Assembly (NCBI RefSeq): GCF_021730395.1
Contig: NC_069362.1
Location: 71,131,501 to 71,195,500, forward strand
Length of the DNA: 64,000 bases
DNA from: Mercenaria mercenaria
Lineage: Eukaryota; Mollusca; Bivalvia; Venerida; Veneridae
Reading direction: 5' to 3'
In this document: positions 11,801 to 21,500 of the stretch, one piece after another
How the letters are laid out: the number at the start of each line of letters is the position of its first letter
Position numbering within the stretch: the stretch's first letter is position 1
The notes under the pieces: model-generated
What the model saw: only the letters and a program-made list of their open reading frames with translations
Told to the model about the DNA's origin: nothing
Database searches by the model: none
Program-made: the position numbers and the translations under genes

Positions 11801-12469
11801 GTCAGCTTTTCTCCTAAACTATTAAAGCTATTTCTTTAAAACTTGCAACATTTGTTCACCATCAAAAGCTGATTCTGTACAACAAGAAACTTAACTCCAT
11901 CCTGCTTTTTGCAAGAATTATGGCCGCTGTTGGACTTAGAAAATATCATATTTCTTGGTTAAGTTTTGTGTTTAGGTCAACTTTTCTCCTAAACGGTCAA
12001 AGCTATGGCTTTAAAACTTGGAGCATTTATTCGCCATTAAAAGCTGACTCTGAACAGCAAGTACCATAACTCTACATTGCTTTTTGCAGCAATTATGGCC
12101 CCTTTTGGACTTAGAAAATCATGGGTAGGACAATATTTCTATTACACAGAGACAAAAAATCAGATGAGCGCCTGCACCTGCAAGGCTGTGCTCTTGTTTT
12201 TAATGGATACTATTTTTAGATAATGCTTGTTAGATCGGTTGCTGTTTCTATATACAAGTTTTAACAAATATCTGCTTTACATTCTATACTTTATATCATC
12301 AGGAGTGCAGCTAACAAAAGATATCCAGGCCAGCTGTGGACCAACATTGAAAGAGTTTAAAGCTAAATTAGCTGATGATGAAAGTGTAAAGGCTAAACTG
12401 TCGACACTGAAGAAACAAGTTGAAGAGTTTGCCATCAACTTCCCTCTGCCAGGCTTTGACAACTGGTGA
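5635..12469 (+). CDS. SHMT1: Serine hydroxymethyltransferase, cytosolic type (six coding exons)
   Basis: Join 5635-5834, 7017-7375, 7690-7902, 9754-9990, 10435-10662, 12303-12469: 1404 nt, 467 residues, all GT-AG with phases that agree and no internal stop. Human SHMT1 is 483 residues. The enzyme uses PLP to interconvert serine plus tetrahydrofolate with glycine plus 5,10-methylene-THF. Visible landmarks are ELIASENF near residue 40, catalytic Glu61 (human E75), YYGG at 68-71, Asp214 and His217 of the PLP pocket, the Schiff-base lysine K243 in [18 protein letters not shown] in exon 5, and the substrate carboxylate arginine R387. The start is at 5635 because an in-frame TAA lies six bases upstream in the same exon, so no mitochondrial presequence can be encoded by this exon. 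Introns hold several repeats. A mitochondrial isoform from another first exon cannot be excluded. Confidence 0.96.
6288..6630. mobile_element. hAT-like MITE in SHMT intron
   Basis: Ends are CAGGCCTTTTTTTC and GGGAAAAAAAGCCCTG, inverted repeats of the CAGGG type seen in hAT elements. TACCT directly precedes (6283-6287) and follows (6631-6635) the element. Inside are phrases such as 'aattgggaaaatgctg'. A second, older CAGGG end at 5899 with similar 'ttgggaa' content (5899-6220) looks like a related copy lying next to it. No coding capacity. Confidence 0.5.
7017..7375 (+). CDS. SHMT1: SHMT coding exon 2 (residues 67-187)
   Basis: Follows ttacag and completes Arg67, then reads [60 protein letters not shown] and [18 protein letters not shown]. 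It holds the PLP phosphate-binding SGSPAN segment. It ends after one base of codon 187 at agcag|gtaagg. Confidence 0.96.
7690..7902 (+). CDS. SHMT1: SHMT coding exon 3 (residues 187-258), PLP lysine
   Basis: Follows tttcag. It encodes [20 protein letters not shown], then [20 protein letters not shown] with Asp214 and His217, and [16 protein letters not shown] with the PLP-binding Lys243. It ends after one base of codon 258 at aaaag|gtatga. Confidence 0.95.
8180..8226 (+). mobile_element. 3' end of a tRNA-type SINE
   Basis: 'gtgcgacgttaaacccaac' followed by (AAAT)n matches the 3' end of the SINE copies at 44643-44885 and 62503-62727. The 5' part is not recognisable here. Confidence 0.5.
8494..9316. 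mobile_element. hAT-like TIR element in SHMT intron 3
   Basis: CAGAGCTCCAGATAAG at the left end is mirrored by CTTACCTGGAGCTCTG at the right end. The 6-bp direct repeat TATGTT flanks the element exactly (8488-8493 and 9317-9322). Multiple 'aattgggtatt' motifs lie near both ends. There is no transposase frame, so it is a non-autonomous copy. A CAG start fits hAT, although hAT duplications are usually 8 bp. Confidence 0.6.
9754..9990 (+). CDS. SHMT1: SHMT coding exon 4 (residues 258-337)
   Basis: Follows ctgcag. It encodes [15 protein letters not shown], the family signature [32 protein letters not shown] and the helix up to TLVSG. One residue is missing relative to human SHMT1 in the GVR...KEM loop. 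It ends at tatctg|gtatgt. Confidence 0.95.
10435..10662 (+). CDS. SHMT1: SHMT coding exon 5 (residues 337-413)
   Basis: Follows atacag. It encodes [36 protein letters not shown] and [16 protein letters not shown] with Arg387, the counterpart of human Arg402 that binds the substrate carboxylate, then [10 protein letters not shown]. It ends at acaaag|gtaggg. Confidence 0.95.
11195..11252 (+). mobile_element. 3' end of a tRNA-type SINE
   Basis: 'ggcgccatataacctatac', 'gtgccgtaaaacccaa' and (ATAA)n match the tail of the SINE family at 44643-44885 and 62503-62727. Only the 3' part is recognisable. Confidence 0.5.
11370..12196 (+). mobile_element. Pearl-like element with ~170-bp units in SHMT intron 5
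   Basis: Starts TTAGCTCATCTGATTTTT and ends AAAAATCAGATGAGCG, 'cctgcacctgcaaggctg', CTCTTG (12191-12196). The two ends contain an inverted repeat (CTCATCTGATTTTT against AAAAATCAGATGAG). About four tandem units of roughly 170 bp carry 'cttttctcctaaact' and 'cttgttcaccatc'. Same terminal design as the A-family elements but unrelated internal sequence. Confidence 0.65.
12303..12469 (+). CDS. SHMT1: SHMT coding exon 6 (residues 413-467, stop)
   Basis: Follows atcag. It encodes [20 protein letters not shown] and ends [16 protein letters not shown] then TGA, matching the family C-terminus (human ...FPLPGLPDF). Confidence 0.95.
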
Positions 12470-12502
12470 TAGTGGTTAATTGCTAATATACTGCTATTTT
12501 GC

Positions 12503-12508
12503 AATAAA
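12503..12508 (+). terminator. SHMT poly(A) signal candidate AATAAA
   Basis: AATAAA lies 34 bases after the SHMT stop codon. A second AATAAA is at 13298-13303; the intervening sequence is repeat-poor and could be a longer 3' UTR. Which is used cannot be decided from sequence. Confidence 0.5.
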
Positions 12509-13687
12509 AGTGGGATTCATTATTTTCATATTATTTTAAAGTGGGCAGATTATCATCAGAATTTCTGTATGCTTTATATACAATACAAGGTGAATCATGT
12601 GGAACACAAAGCCAACAAGTGTGGATAAATGACATGTTTGGACTGCCCTGCAGAAGAGATATTCAGGTGGTTAGTGCAGGTTACACACATCATGTGAAGA
12701 AAAGATCCTTTTTTTCTTGTCTAACTGGGAGGAACTGTTCAGATTCTGAACAGGATATAAGTGTTCAGGAGATTCTATGTTAGAGCCTTTTTTTCACCAA
12801 ACTGGAAGAGTTAAAACAAAAGTGTTCAGGTTGTTGCATTTAACAGGAGTGGCTAATCATTGTGTTAGTCCCGATACTAGTTAAGTTACACATGAAATCC
12901 ATTCTCATGAATGTGCATTTTTTGCACTTGATTGTAGAAGTTTGAAAGTTCACTTGTTTTGGTTGTAGTTCTTGTTCTTTAAAAAAAATCATGTTCAATT
13001 GTTACTGGCTTACCTATTAAGCTATGTTTTGATATGTTGGTCAGTTGGTGCCATTGTAAAATTGTGATATCTTGATATTAAATGGAAAAAATATTTCCTT
13101 TGTATTTCGAATTTTTAAACCATTTGTTTTTGTGTTATGCATGTTACTGGTTTTGTAAGACTGTAAATGTGTTCATTAAGTATTTGTTTCAGAGTTAAGC
13201 TTTCACTGATATGTAATATTTTTGATCAAATACATTTTTAATCATAACTTAGCTTTCATAGTTTTCATTGCTGAAGAAAGATGTCTAAAATTGCAGGAAT
13301 AAATGGTCTTACTCTAGTCCTTGATTTAGTAAACAAAAGAGAAAATGCATGTCATTTAAAATGTGTTTTAGCTAATCACAAACATCACATAATTGATTAG
13401 CACATAGTCTTTGCTAACATGTAGTATTACTCCTGCTGCCCCTTGACCCTGTTAATTAAAGCAGAGTCTTTCACCTTGATTTGGTTTTCTAATCATTCAA
13501 TTATTTTAGCTAGAATCGCCGGACCTCAAATGATTACTAATGAGCACAATCATGACCTTTGTTTACTTCTCGTATTATCCCATGCAGAGATTCCCCTTGA
13601 TTTTTAAAAAGTAAGGATTTTTGACTGTATCCAAGTAACCCATGGATGGATCTTCATGAAACTACACAAATGTAGATCTTTCGTTGG
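12509..13687 (+). other. Repeat-poor region, probable SHMT 3' UTR and spacer
   Basis: No exon or repeat family is recognised. The open frame 12541-12783 lies in the wrong context, immediately after the SHMT stop, and has no family resemblance, so I read it as untranslated sequence. Confidence 0.4.
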
Positions 13688-15476
13688 AATCACTAGTCCC
13701 CCACTGGGGGAGATGTAATACTTTTGCCCCATCCGTCTGTCACACTTTATATTCAGTCAACAACTGGACAAGCATTTCTACTAAAACCAAACTAAATAGG
13801 GTGATATGGCTTATGGAGTAGATGATCCCTATTGTGTTTGGGTTCACTCCATTAAAGGTCAAGGCCATGGGGTGGGGGTGAACATGGAAAACCTTTTCTG
13901 TTCAATATATTGAGAACCACTTGACCTAGAATGTTGAAAGTTCATAGGATGATTGGACATACAGAGTACATGACCCCTATTGATTTTCGGGTCACTCAAA
14001 GGTCATGGTCACAGGGGCGAGAATCACACTTCATTCCTGATCAATAAATGGAGAACTATTTCACCTAGAACATTCCAAATTCATAGGGTAATAGGGCTTA
14101 GAGTAGATGATCTGTATCGATTTTGAGGGCCACTCCATTAAAGGTCTAGGTTACAGGGGCCTTAACATGGAAACAGATTCTGATCAGTAACTGGAGAACC
14201 ACCTGAGCCTGAATGTTTAAACTTCATAGGATGATTAAACATGCAGAGTAGATGACCTTTATTGATTTTTGGGTCAGAACATGGAAAACCGTTTCCGATC
14301 AATATCTTGGCAACCATTTGACCCAGAACCTTCAAACTTCATGGGGTGATTTGCAGAATAGATGACCTCTATTGTTTTGGGGTCACTAAATCTAAGATCA
14401 AGGTCACAGGGGCCTGAACATGGAAAACCATTTACAGTTAATAACTTGAGAACCACATGACCCGGAATGTTGAAACCTTACAGGATGATTAGACATGCAG
14501 AACAGATAACCCCTTTGATTTTAGAACATGAAAAACCATTTCTAATCCAAAACTTGAGAACCACTTGGACCCAGAACATAGAAACTTCATGGAATGACTG
14601 GACATGCTGAGTAGGTGATCCCTATTGCATAAATTTGCCACTAAGCCAACCATCTGTGTCCTTTTGATTTCATCTTCTGTCCCCTATTGACTTCTTGCCT
14701 ATTACTACTATAGTTTTGGGGAGACCTGCACTTTTCTACAAAAGCATTTTCTAGTTTCATGTCCTTAAAATCCATAAAAACTAGAAGATGCTTTTGTAGA
14801 AAAGCGTATGTCTCCCCCAAAGCCTAGTTGTAATAGGCAAGAAGTCAATTGTGGAGAGAAGCAAAAGTCCAAGAGACACTGATGGTTGGCTGCAATAGGG
14901 ATCATCTACTTGGTATCTCAAGTCATCCCACAAAGTTTCAACATTCTTGGCATAGTTGTTCTCAAGTAATGGCTTGGAAACCGTTTTTCATGTTCTGTGA
15001 CCTTGACCTTTGATAGTGACCCCCAAAATAATGGGGGTCTTCTACTCTGCATGTCCAGTCATCCTATGAAGTTTCAACATTTGGGGTCAAGTGGTTCTCA
15101 AGTTATTGATTGAAAAGAGCTTTCCATGACCTCAACCTTTGCTCAAGTGACCCCAAAACAGTAAGGGTCATCTATTCTATACCTTCTATCACCCTATGAA
15201 ATTTGAAGGTTCTGGGTCAAATGCTTCTCAAGTTACTGATTGGAAACAGTTTTGCATTTCTGGCCCCTGTGACCTTGAACTTTTGCCAAGTGACCCAAAA
15301 ATCAAAAAGGGTCATCTATTCTATATTTCCAATCATCCTATGAAGTTTCAAGATTCTGGGTAAAGTGGTTCTCAAGTTATTGATCAGAAAGTTTTCCATG
15401 TTCAGGCCCCTGTGACCATGACCTTTGATAGAGAAGCCCCGAAAATAGAAGGGGGTAATCTATTTGTAAGCCCTAT
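13688..15476. repeat. Foldback array (two facing copies of a ~150-bp-unit repeat)
   Basis: From 13690 to about 14640 the units read 'cttgagaaccacttgaccc' and 'catgcagagtagatgaccc'. From about 14880 to 15476 the same units appear reverse-complemented. The centre is a near-perfect palindrome: 'attttctagttt' (14750) faces 'aactagaagatgc' (14780), extending outward through 'gcctattac'/'gtaataggc' and 'ccaaccatc'/'gatggttgg'. The array resumes at 16330 after an inserted element. The same family reappears at about 62455-64000. Confidence 0.7.
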
Positions 15477-16329
15477 CATGGTTCATACAGGACTTGGCAA
15501 AAAAAATTCAAGGACTTTTTAAGGACTTTTTATGGATTTTCAAGGACTATTTTAATCGCTTTAAATCTTAAATTACAAAACCATTTAGGCTCTTCATAAG
15601 GCATTATGACAGAAGAAAAGTTACAGAACAGTTTTATTTTCCATAAGCTACAACAGCATATCTTAACCTTTATGAGATCTTCAATGGGATTACCTTGTAT
15701 GAGCTATATTTGCCTGTATACATACTTAGTACATGTTTCTTATAAGTCTTTCAAGCTCTCAAGACTAGTTTTCAATTTGTCCTCAAGGGACTTCACTTCT
15801 TGTTTTCGCGTGTGATTTCAACGCACTTTCTCCCATAGTTCCGACATCAATGAGTTTATCACATACACTTATGCTTGTCTGACTTAAACTCGTTTAACCA
15901 TGATGAATAATCATCCTTTGTAAGCCATTTATTGGCGAAACTACTTTTATTTTTTGGGTCACTCATTGTTGTTGTTGATAAGTCACGCTACAATGACCTT
16001 GCGCATAATATTTTAACGTTGTGAAAATCGCTATTCCGTATCTAACTTCCGTACCGAAACCGTGTTCAACTAGCGTTCCCTCCGTGGGTGTGCATGTATT
16101 TTTATTTTACACCGTTTTTTCACTCGTTTTGACTTATTTATTATTTATTTTTTGTATTTTCCCCGACAATACGATTGCACCCCCGTTTTTAGCAAAATTT
16201 AAGGACTTTTCTACCTTTTTTTTCAAAATTCAAGTACTTTTTCAGGGGATTTTTGGAAGAAAAAAATCAAGGACTTTTCAAGGACTTAGGATCAAATTCA
16301 AGGACTTTCAAGGACCTGTGCGAACCATG
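15477..16329. mobile_element. TIR DNA element inserted in foldback array
   Basis: The ends are CATGGTTCATACAGG and the reverse complement of CATGGTTCGCACAGG, each followed by several 'caaggactttt' motifs. CCTAT directly flanks both ends (15472-15476 and 16330-16334), and removing the element restores the array text 'gccctatcacccagtgaag'. It is about 853 bp with no transposase frame. The layout resembles hAT-type non-autonomous elements, but the 5-bp duplication is short for typical hAT. Confidence 0.6.
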
Positions 16330-16650
16330 CCTATCACCCAGTGAAGTTTGAAGGTTCTAGATCAAATATATTTTACATAATTCATATAAAAAAGTTTCAG
16401 TTATCTGGCTTGAGTAAAACTATAGTGATTAATGAATCTTACATTTCAATCTAATTCAACGAGTCAAGCTTATATTTTAATCTAACTGACTTGTCTTTCA
16501 TGGTGGGTACTATCAGATACGGCTTACAAATATTCTTACATAATTCATGTTCAACAAAAGAGTCACCAGTTAACTTTTGTTACCTTAAAGTTACATTAGC
16601 AGCTTAGGTCCAGTTTAAATTAAAATATGAACTGTTGCTATCATCATTAT

Positions 16651-16846
16651 TCACATAGTGGGTATTAATCATTCCAGTGACTGTGTAAATATTTCCACAG
16701 TCACATAGTGGGTATTAATCATTCCAGTGACAGTGTAAATATTTCCACAGTTACATAGTGGGTATTAATCATTCCAGTGACAGTGTAAATATTTCCACAG
16801 TCACAGTGGGTATTAATCATTCCAGCGACTGTAAATATTTCCACAG
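16651..16846. repeat. Four tandem copies of a 50-bp unit
   Basis: Units start at 16651, 16701, 16751 and 16801, each 'tcacatagtgggtattaatc' then 'attccagtga', 'gtaaatatttccacag'. The first three are full 50-bp units and differ at a few positions; the last is shorter by 4 bases. Copies are contiguous with no spacers, so this is a minisatellite, not a CRISPR array. Confidence 0.85.
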
Positions 16847-16859
16847 ATATATCCTGATT

Positions 16860-17668
16860 TGCAGTCAAGCATCAAAATGTTGAAGTTAATACCTGTTCTC
16901 ATTTATTACAACCCCATCAGGCATATGGCAATTTTTGCAATATCAAAAGCACACACCTATATACAGTTGAAGTACGATTTTTCAAACTCAGATAATTCAA
17001 AAGCCAACTTTGCTAGAACTCGTCATCGGTCCACGGCAAGATCCCTATAAAATGTATAATTTTTGAATGACTCAACTAGTAACTTTTTGCAAATTCCATC
17101 AAGTTCTAATGCTCTGAGCATTGTAATGTCATAACAAAGTTCAGCTGTACTCTTACCTGTACAATACTCCTGACATAGATTACACGTATCTATCAGGCAA
17201 AAGACAATGAACTATGGTGGAGGAATTACATAGAAACAGTGATGTATTATGGATCAGAGCAATGTTTGCAAAATCAAGGGCATGTAATTTTTGACCCAGA
17301 GTTCTTTATGGGAATGGCAAAACCATGTCTAGAATACAGATCTTGCCAGATCAACATAAATTTCTTTTGTATACAGTTTATAAATACTGGTAATCCAAGA
17401 TAATCATACTACATATATATGACCATGCTTTTGCATGATTTCTTGTGCTTTCACAAATTTTTCTTCCTTTTAGTCCCTTTCTAGTTTTGGGAACTTCCGA
17501 TAACTCTTACTGGTTTGGGATCAAAGGTCAGTGTGACCACAAGGCTCAATGGTTTCAGGTTAATTTGTCTCTGGTCAGAAGATGCATACTGTTTAAGGGG
17601 TTTTATGTCAAAACAATTGGAAGAAAACTTGGTCAGTAGTTAAAGAATCAAATAGCAAAAACTGGAAA
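16860..17668. other. Intergenic spacer between convergent SHMT and MRPL12
   Basis: No exon or known repeat recognised. The short frames at 16859-17050 and 17445-17639 show no family resemblance. Confidence 0.4.
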
Positions 17669-17675
17669 TTTTATT
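17669..17675 (-). terminator. MRPL12 poly(A) signal candidate
   Basis: AATAAA on the minus strand (plus 'ttttatt') lies about 770 bases beyond the MRPL12 stop codon in repeat-free sequence. It is plausible as the 3' end of a long UTR, but it was chosen only by position and motif. Confidence 0.35.
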
Positions 17676-18444
17676 ATATAAACATTTAATTTATTAAAAG
17701 TTTTTGTAAACAAGTGCATATTCAGTTGATCAATTCAAGAAACAGTACATCTTTCATCAGTGTTACATATGTCAACACTATCCAAAAATAGCTTGGTGTT
17801 ATTTACAGCTATAAACTCAGCCATAACATCACTTTGATTTAGATTCTGTCAGCACTGAACTTCGAAGTAAACAGTTTCAGTTGACCAGAGCTACAGATGG
17901 TCTGTGCATACTGTACTATTTTCAAACTATTTTAGAAGGCCATGTGCATGATATTTATATTCAGACTATAAGAAAATGTCACTTCTGCAATAGTACACTT
18001 CACATGCAAGTTTCACCAGTATCATAAACATTAAATAAAATCATATACAAAGTATATCAGCTACTTCCACCTTGACAGGAAGTTACACTTGCATACAGTT
18101 GTGATTTTCTGGCAATACTAGCAACAGACAAAAATGTTTCAATTCAGAACTTGACATAACTGGAAACAAACAATATATGCTCTTTTTACTTTATGGCAAA
18201 AACACTGATCAGTAAATAGGTAAGTATTCAAGAACGGTAAATGTTCAATACACTTTTCCTGAAATGAATTTTCTATCATATTTTTGTTGTTCACACACAT
18301 TCATCCTAGTTAATACAACATGTATAATTCAGCTATCACTGTCTGGACGACACTTGTAAATGAACTGGTGTAAAGTGTTCCATCCAATTAAATGATATTG
18401 TGAACATTTCTGTGAATGGTCTAGCCATTTAGATTCCTGAAAGT

Positions 18445-18561
18445 CTATTCTAGCACAGCCTTGCCGCCTACTTTCTCAAGGGCTTTCATAAGTTCCTCTG
18501 CTTCCTCCTTCAACAAATCTCCTCGTACTACCACAGGTGCTGATTCTACAAATTTCTTTGC
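18445..18561 (-). CDS. MRPL12: MRPL12 exon 5 (residues 150-187, stop)
   Basis: Reads AKKFVESAPVVVRGDLLKEE, AEELMKALEKVGGKAVLE, stop; the human protein ends AALEAVGGTVVLE. It is separated from exon 4 by a 5.2-kb intron filled by a 45-bp satellite and a pearl-like element. Confidence 0.95.
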   Translation of the reverse strand, partial: AKKFVESAPVVVRGDLLKEEAEELMKALEKVGGKAVLE

Positions 18562-21500
18562 CTGAAAAATTGTTAAATTATTGTCAACTTTGGCTAACTG
18601 TTAATCCATTTTGAACAAAAGTTTGTAAAACATGTATGTCCCTAATGATGATTTGTCACAGACAACTGGGTATTTTTATTTTGTAATGCTGTGACCTTAA
18701 AAAAATGATGTAAAAACAGGGATCATCTACTGATTACAGGCAACCATTTGGAAGCCATAGATATTGGCATATGAAAATAAATATATTGTTGCCTACAGAA
18801 GGGAGTATTTTGAAAGAATTTTCATTTGTTTTCATCATTTCTCAGTACCAAATATACAGTCAATGCCAAACATGGTGGAAATAAAGATACTGAAAAATTT
18901 CGTCCCAACTGTGGTCGAGTAGCTTTAAATACATATAAACAACAGACATATTTATGCTGTCAAATTGATAATAAAACTGGACAGAACTGGATGTGCAAGT
19001 GGGTTAGTGCAATTGAGAATATTTACACTGAAGAGGTACAGATAAAAGGATTAAAATTTGTCACAAACATAGATGTCCAAATGGGAAAAATCCCTCACCT
19101 GCAGAGGGAAAATACAATGTTGAAACCTTGAAAAAAAAAATTTTTCTTATATAATTTTGGCTTCTCTAGATTTGACTAAAGAACCAGAATAGAATAAATC
19201 TGATAGAGAAACACCAGCAAGTTCAACATCTAAAATAGTTTTGCTAAAACCCATTACATGTACATTCATAAAAGAAGATATTTTCAGCTCTCTATGTAAA
19301 CACTGGCCGCCATTGTGGCCCAAACTTTTCATCCCAGAGCCCAGGATTGAACAAACTTTGAAAGGGAACACTAGCCAATGTTACATGTAAAATACATTGC
19401 CCAAGTTTGTTAATCAAATGTTACGGTTGCAAACAAATGAAATTCAACTGGAGGTTATTTGAAAACGTGTATGTCGACAATTAAACTGGCTTCTATTTTA
19501 GACTTCTTTCCTTATTTGTTTTCATATCTTAAATAAAGAATGCTTCACAGACGAAAGGAGAAAAAGGATTCAAAAATTTGTTAGAACCAAAGAACAGCAA
19601 CTAAGCTCCTATACTGGCCTTCACTTGATGATCTACTGTTTGGAATTTGACAACAATACCAATGCTCAGATAGCATATTACACCCACCCACAGAAAGTTT
19701 AAAAACAATAACATCTACAGTTACCCTTTTAAAAAAATGAGTAAATTTAATCAACAAAAGCTGAACTAAAATCTAATCTGTAAATCCTCACTTTACAAAG
19801 CTCAAGGGCCATAATTCAAACCTGCATTAAAGTAACGCAACATTTCTTACTTTGAAAGTATCTCCTTAATATCACAGAACATAACTAGAAAAGCAAACAA
19901 AGTAATCTGAAATGTCTGAAAATGTCTACATTTCTATCCAGCCACCTAAGGTTATTTGAAAACAAGCAAAATTTAGTAATAATGAACTTTACCCAAGCTT
20001 CGTAAAATGAAACAAACTAAAAAAATCTTTAGGAAAGCTACTGCTTTAACAGTTTTTTGGTCTGCTTACCTCGTTCCTAATTTAATTTATCGTAAAAACA
20101 TCTTTTCTATTTCTAGCAACAATGATCTCGAATTTGAAGTAAGCAATCCAAACTACACGTAAAACCAAGGCCTCCATGAAAGCTTCCTAAATACCAATTT
20201 TGGATGAAATACCCTATTCCTTACTGAAATGATTGCACAGAAACAATATTTTACAGCGACCTTGACCCCAGTGGCTAGAAAGCATACTGTAAGTCAGTTT
20301 TCAAGAAAGCTATTTATGTACCAAGCTTGGTTACAATATCCCATAGAAAAAATGAACCTTAAAATGACATTAAATTTGCAAAGAAATGCCCTATATAGTT
20401 AGCATTATATAAGTACTAAGGGCAATAACTCCTGTGTTCTTGAACCATTTTCAATGAACCTTGCAGAGCAACAATATCATATGTGCTCAATAAGAGTACT
20501 CTCTCCTATCACCACAACATAATCTATGTGCTTCACACCAGTATGGCTTCCAATTGGCACAGGATTATCTGTGACTCCGTAGTAGTACTTTTCCCATGAG
20601 TACTGCATAATACGTGTCTTTTTAACAGTATGATTTTACACTCGCACATCATAGTCCGAGCACTCCATAACAGTAGTTTTGCATCCCCACAAAATAATCT
20701 GTGCACGCCGTAACAGTAAAGTTTTGCATCCCCACAAAATAATCTGTGCACTCCGTAACAGTACTGTTTCCAATCACCACAAAATAATCTGTGCACTACA
20801 TAACAGTACAGTTTTGCATACCCACAAAATAATCTCTGTGCACTCAGTAACAGTACAGTTTCCAATCACCACAAAATAATCTGTGCACTACATAACAGTA
20901 CAGTTTTGCATCCCCACAAAATAATCTCTGTGCACTCCATAACAGTACAGTTTTGCATCCCCACAAAATAATCTGTGCATTCCGTAACAGTACAGTTTCC
21001 CAACCCCACAAAATAATCTGTGCACTCTGTAACAGTAAAGTTTCCAATCCACACAAAATAATCAGTGCACTCCATAACAGAACAGTTTTGCATCCCCACA
21101 AAATAATCTGTGCACTCCATAACAGAACAGTTTTGCATCCCCACAAAATAATCTGTGCACTCTGTAACATTAAAGTTTCCAATCCACACAAAATAATCTG
21201 TGCACTCCATAACAGAACAGTTTTGCATCCCTACAAAATAATCTGTGCACTCAATAACAGTACAGTTTTGCATTCCCACAAAATAATCTCTGTGCACTCA
21301 GTAACAGTACAGTTTCCCATCCCCACAAAATAATCTCTGTGCATTCTGTAACAGTACAGTTTCCCATCCCTACAAAATAATCTGTGCACTCAATAACAGT
21401 ACAGTTTTGCATTCCCACAAAATAATCTCTGTGCACTCAGTAACAGTACAGTTTCCCATCCCCACAAAATAATCTGTGCACTCATAACAGAATAGTTTCC

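Noticed and set aside
12541-12783. 80-codon frame downstream of SHMT
   Set aside because: It starts within 75 bp of the SHMT stop, has no family resemblance and no splice or promoter context; probable 3' UTR.
16651-16846. Evenly spaced repeats considered as a CRISPR array
   Set aside because: The 50-bp units are directly adjacent with no unique spacers, in animal DNA. This is a minisatellite.
20533-21436. Several overlapping open frames of 60-143 codons on both strands (Cys/Tyr-rich repeats such as 'CTDYFVGMQNCTV')
   Set aside because: They follow the 45-bp satellite, whose length is a multiple of three, so open frames appear on both strands automatically. There is no promoter, start context or family match.
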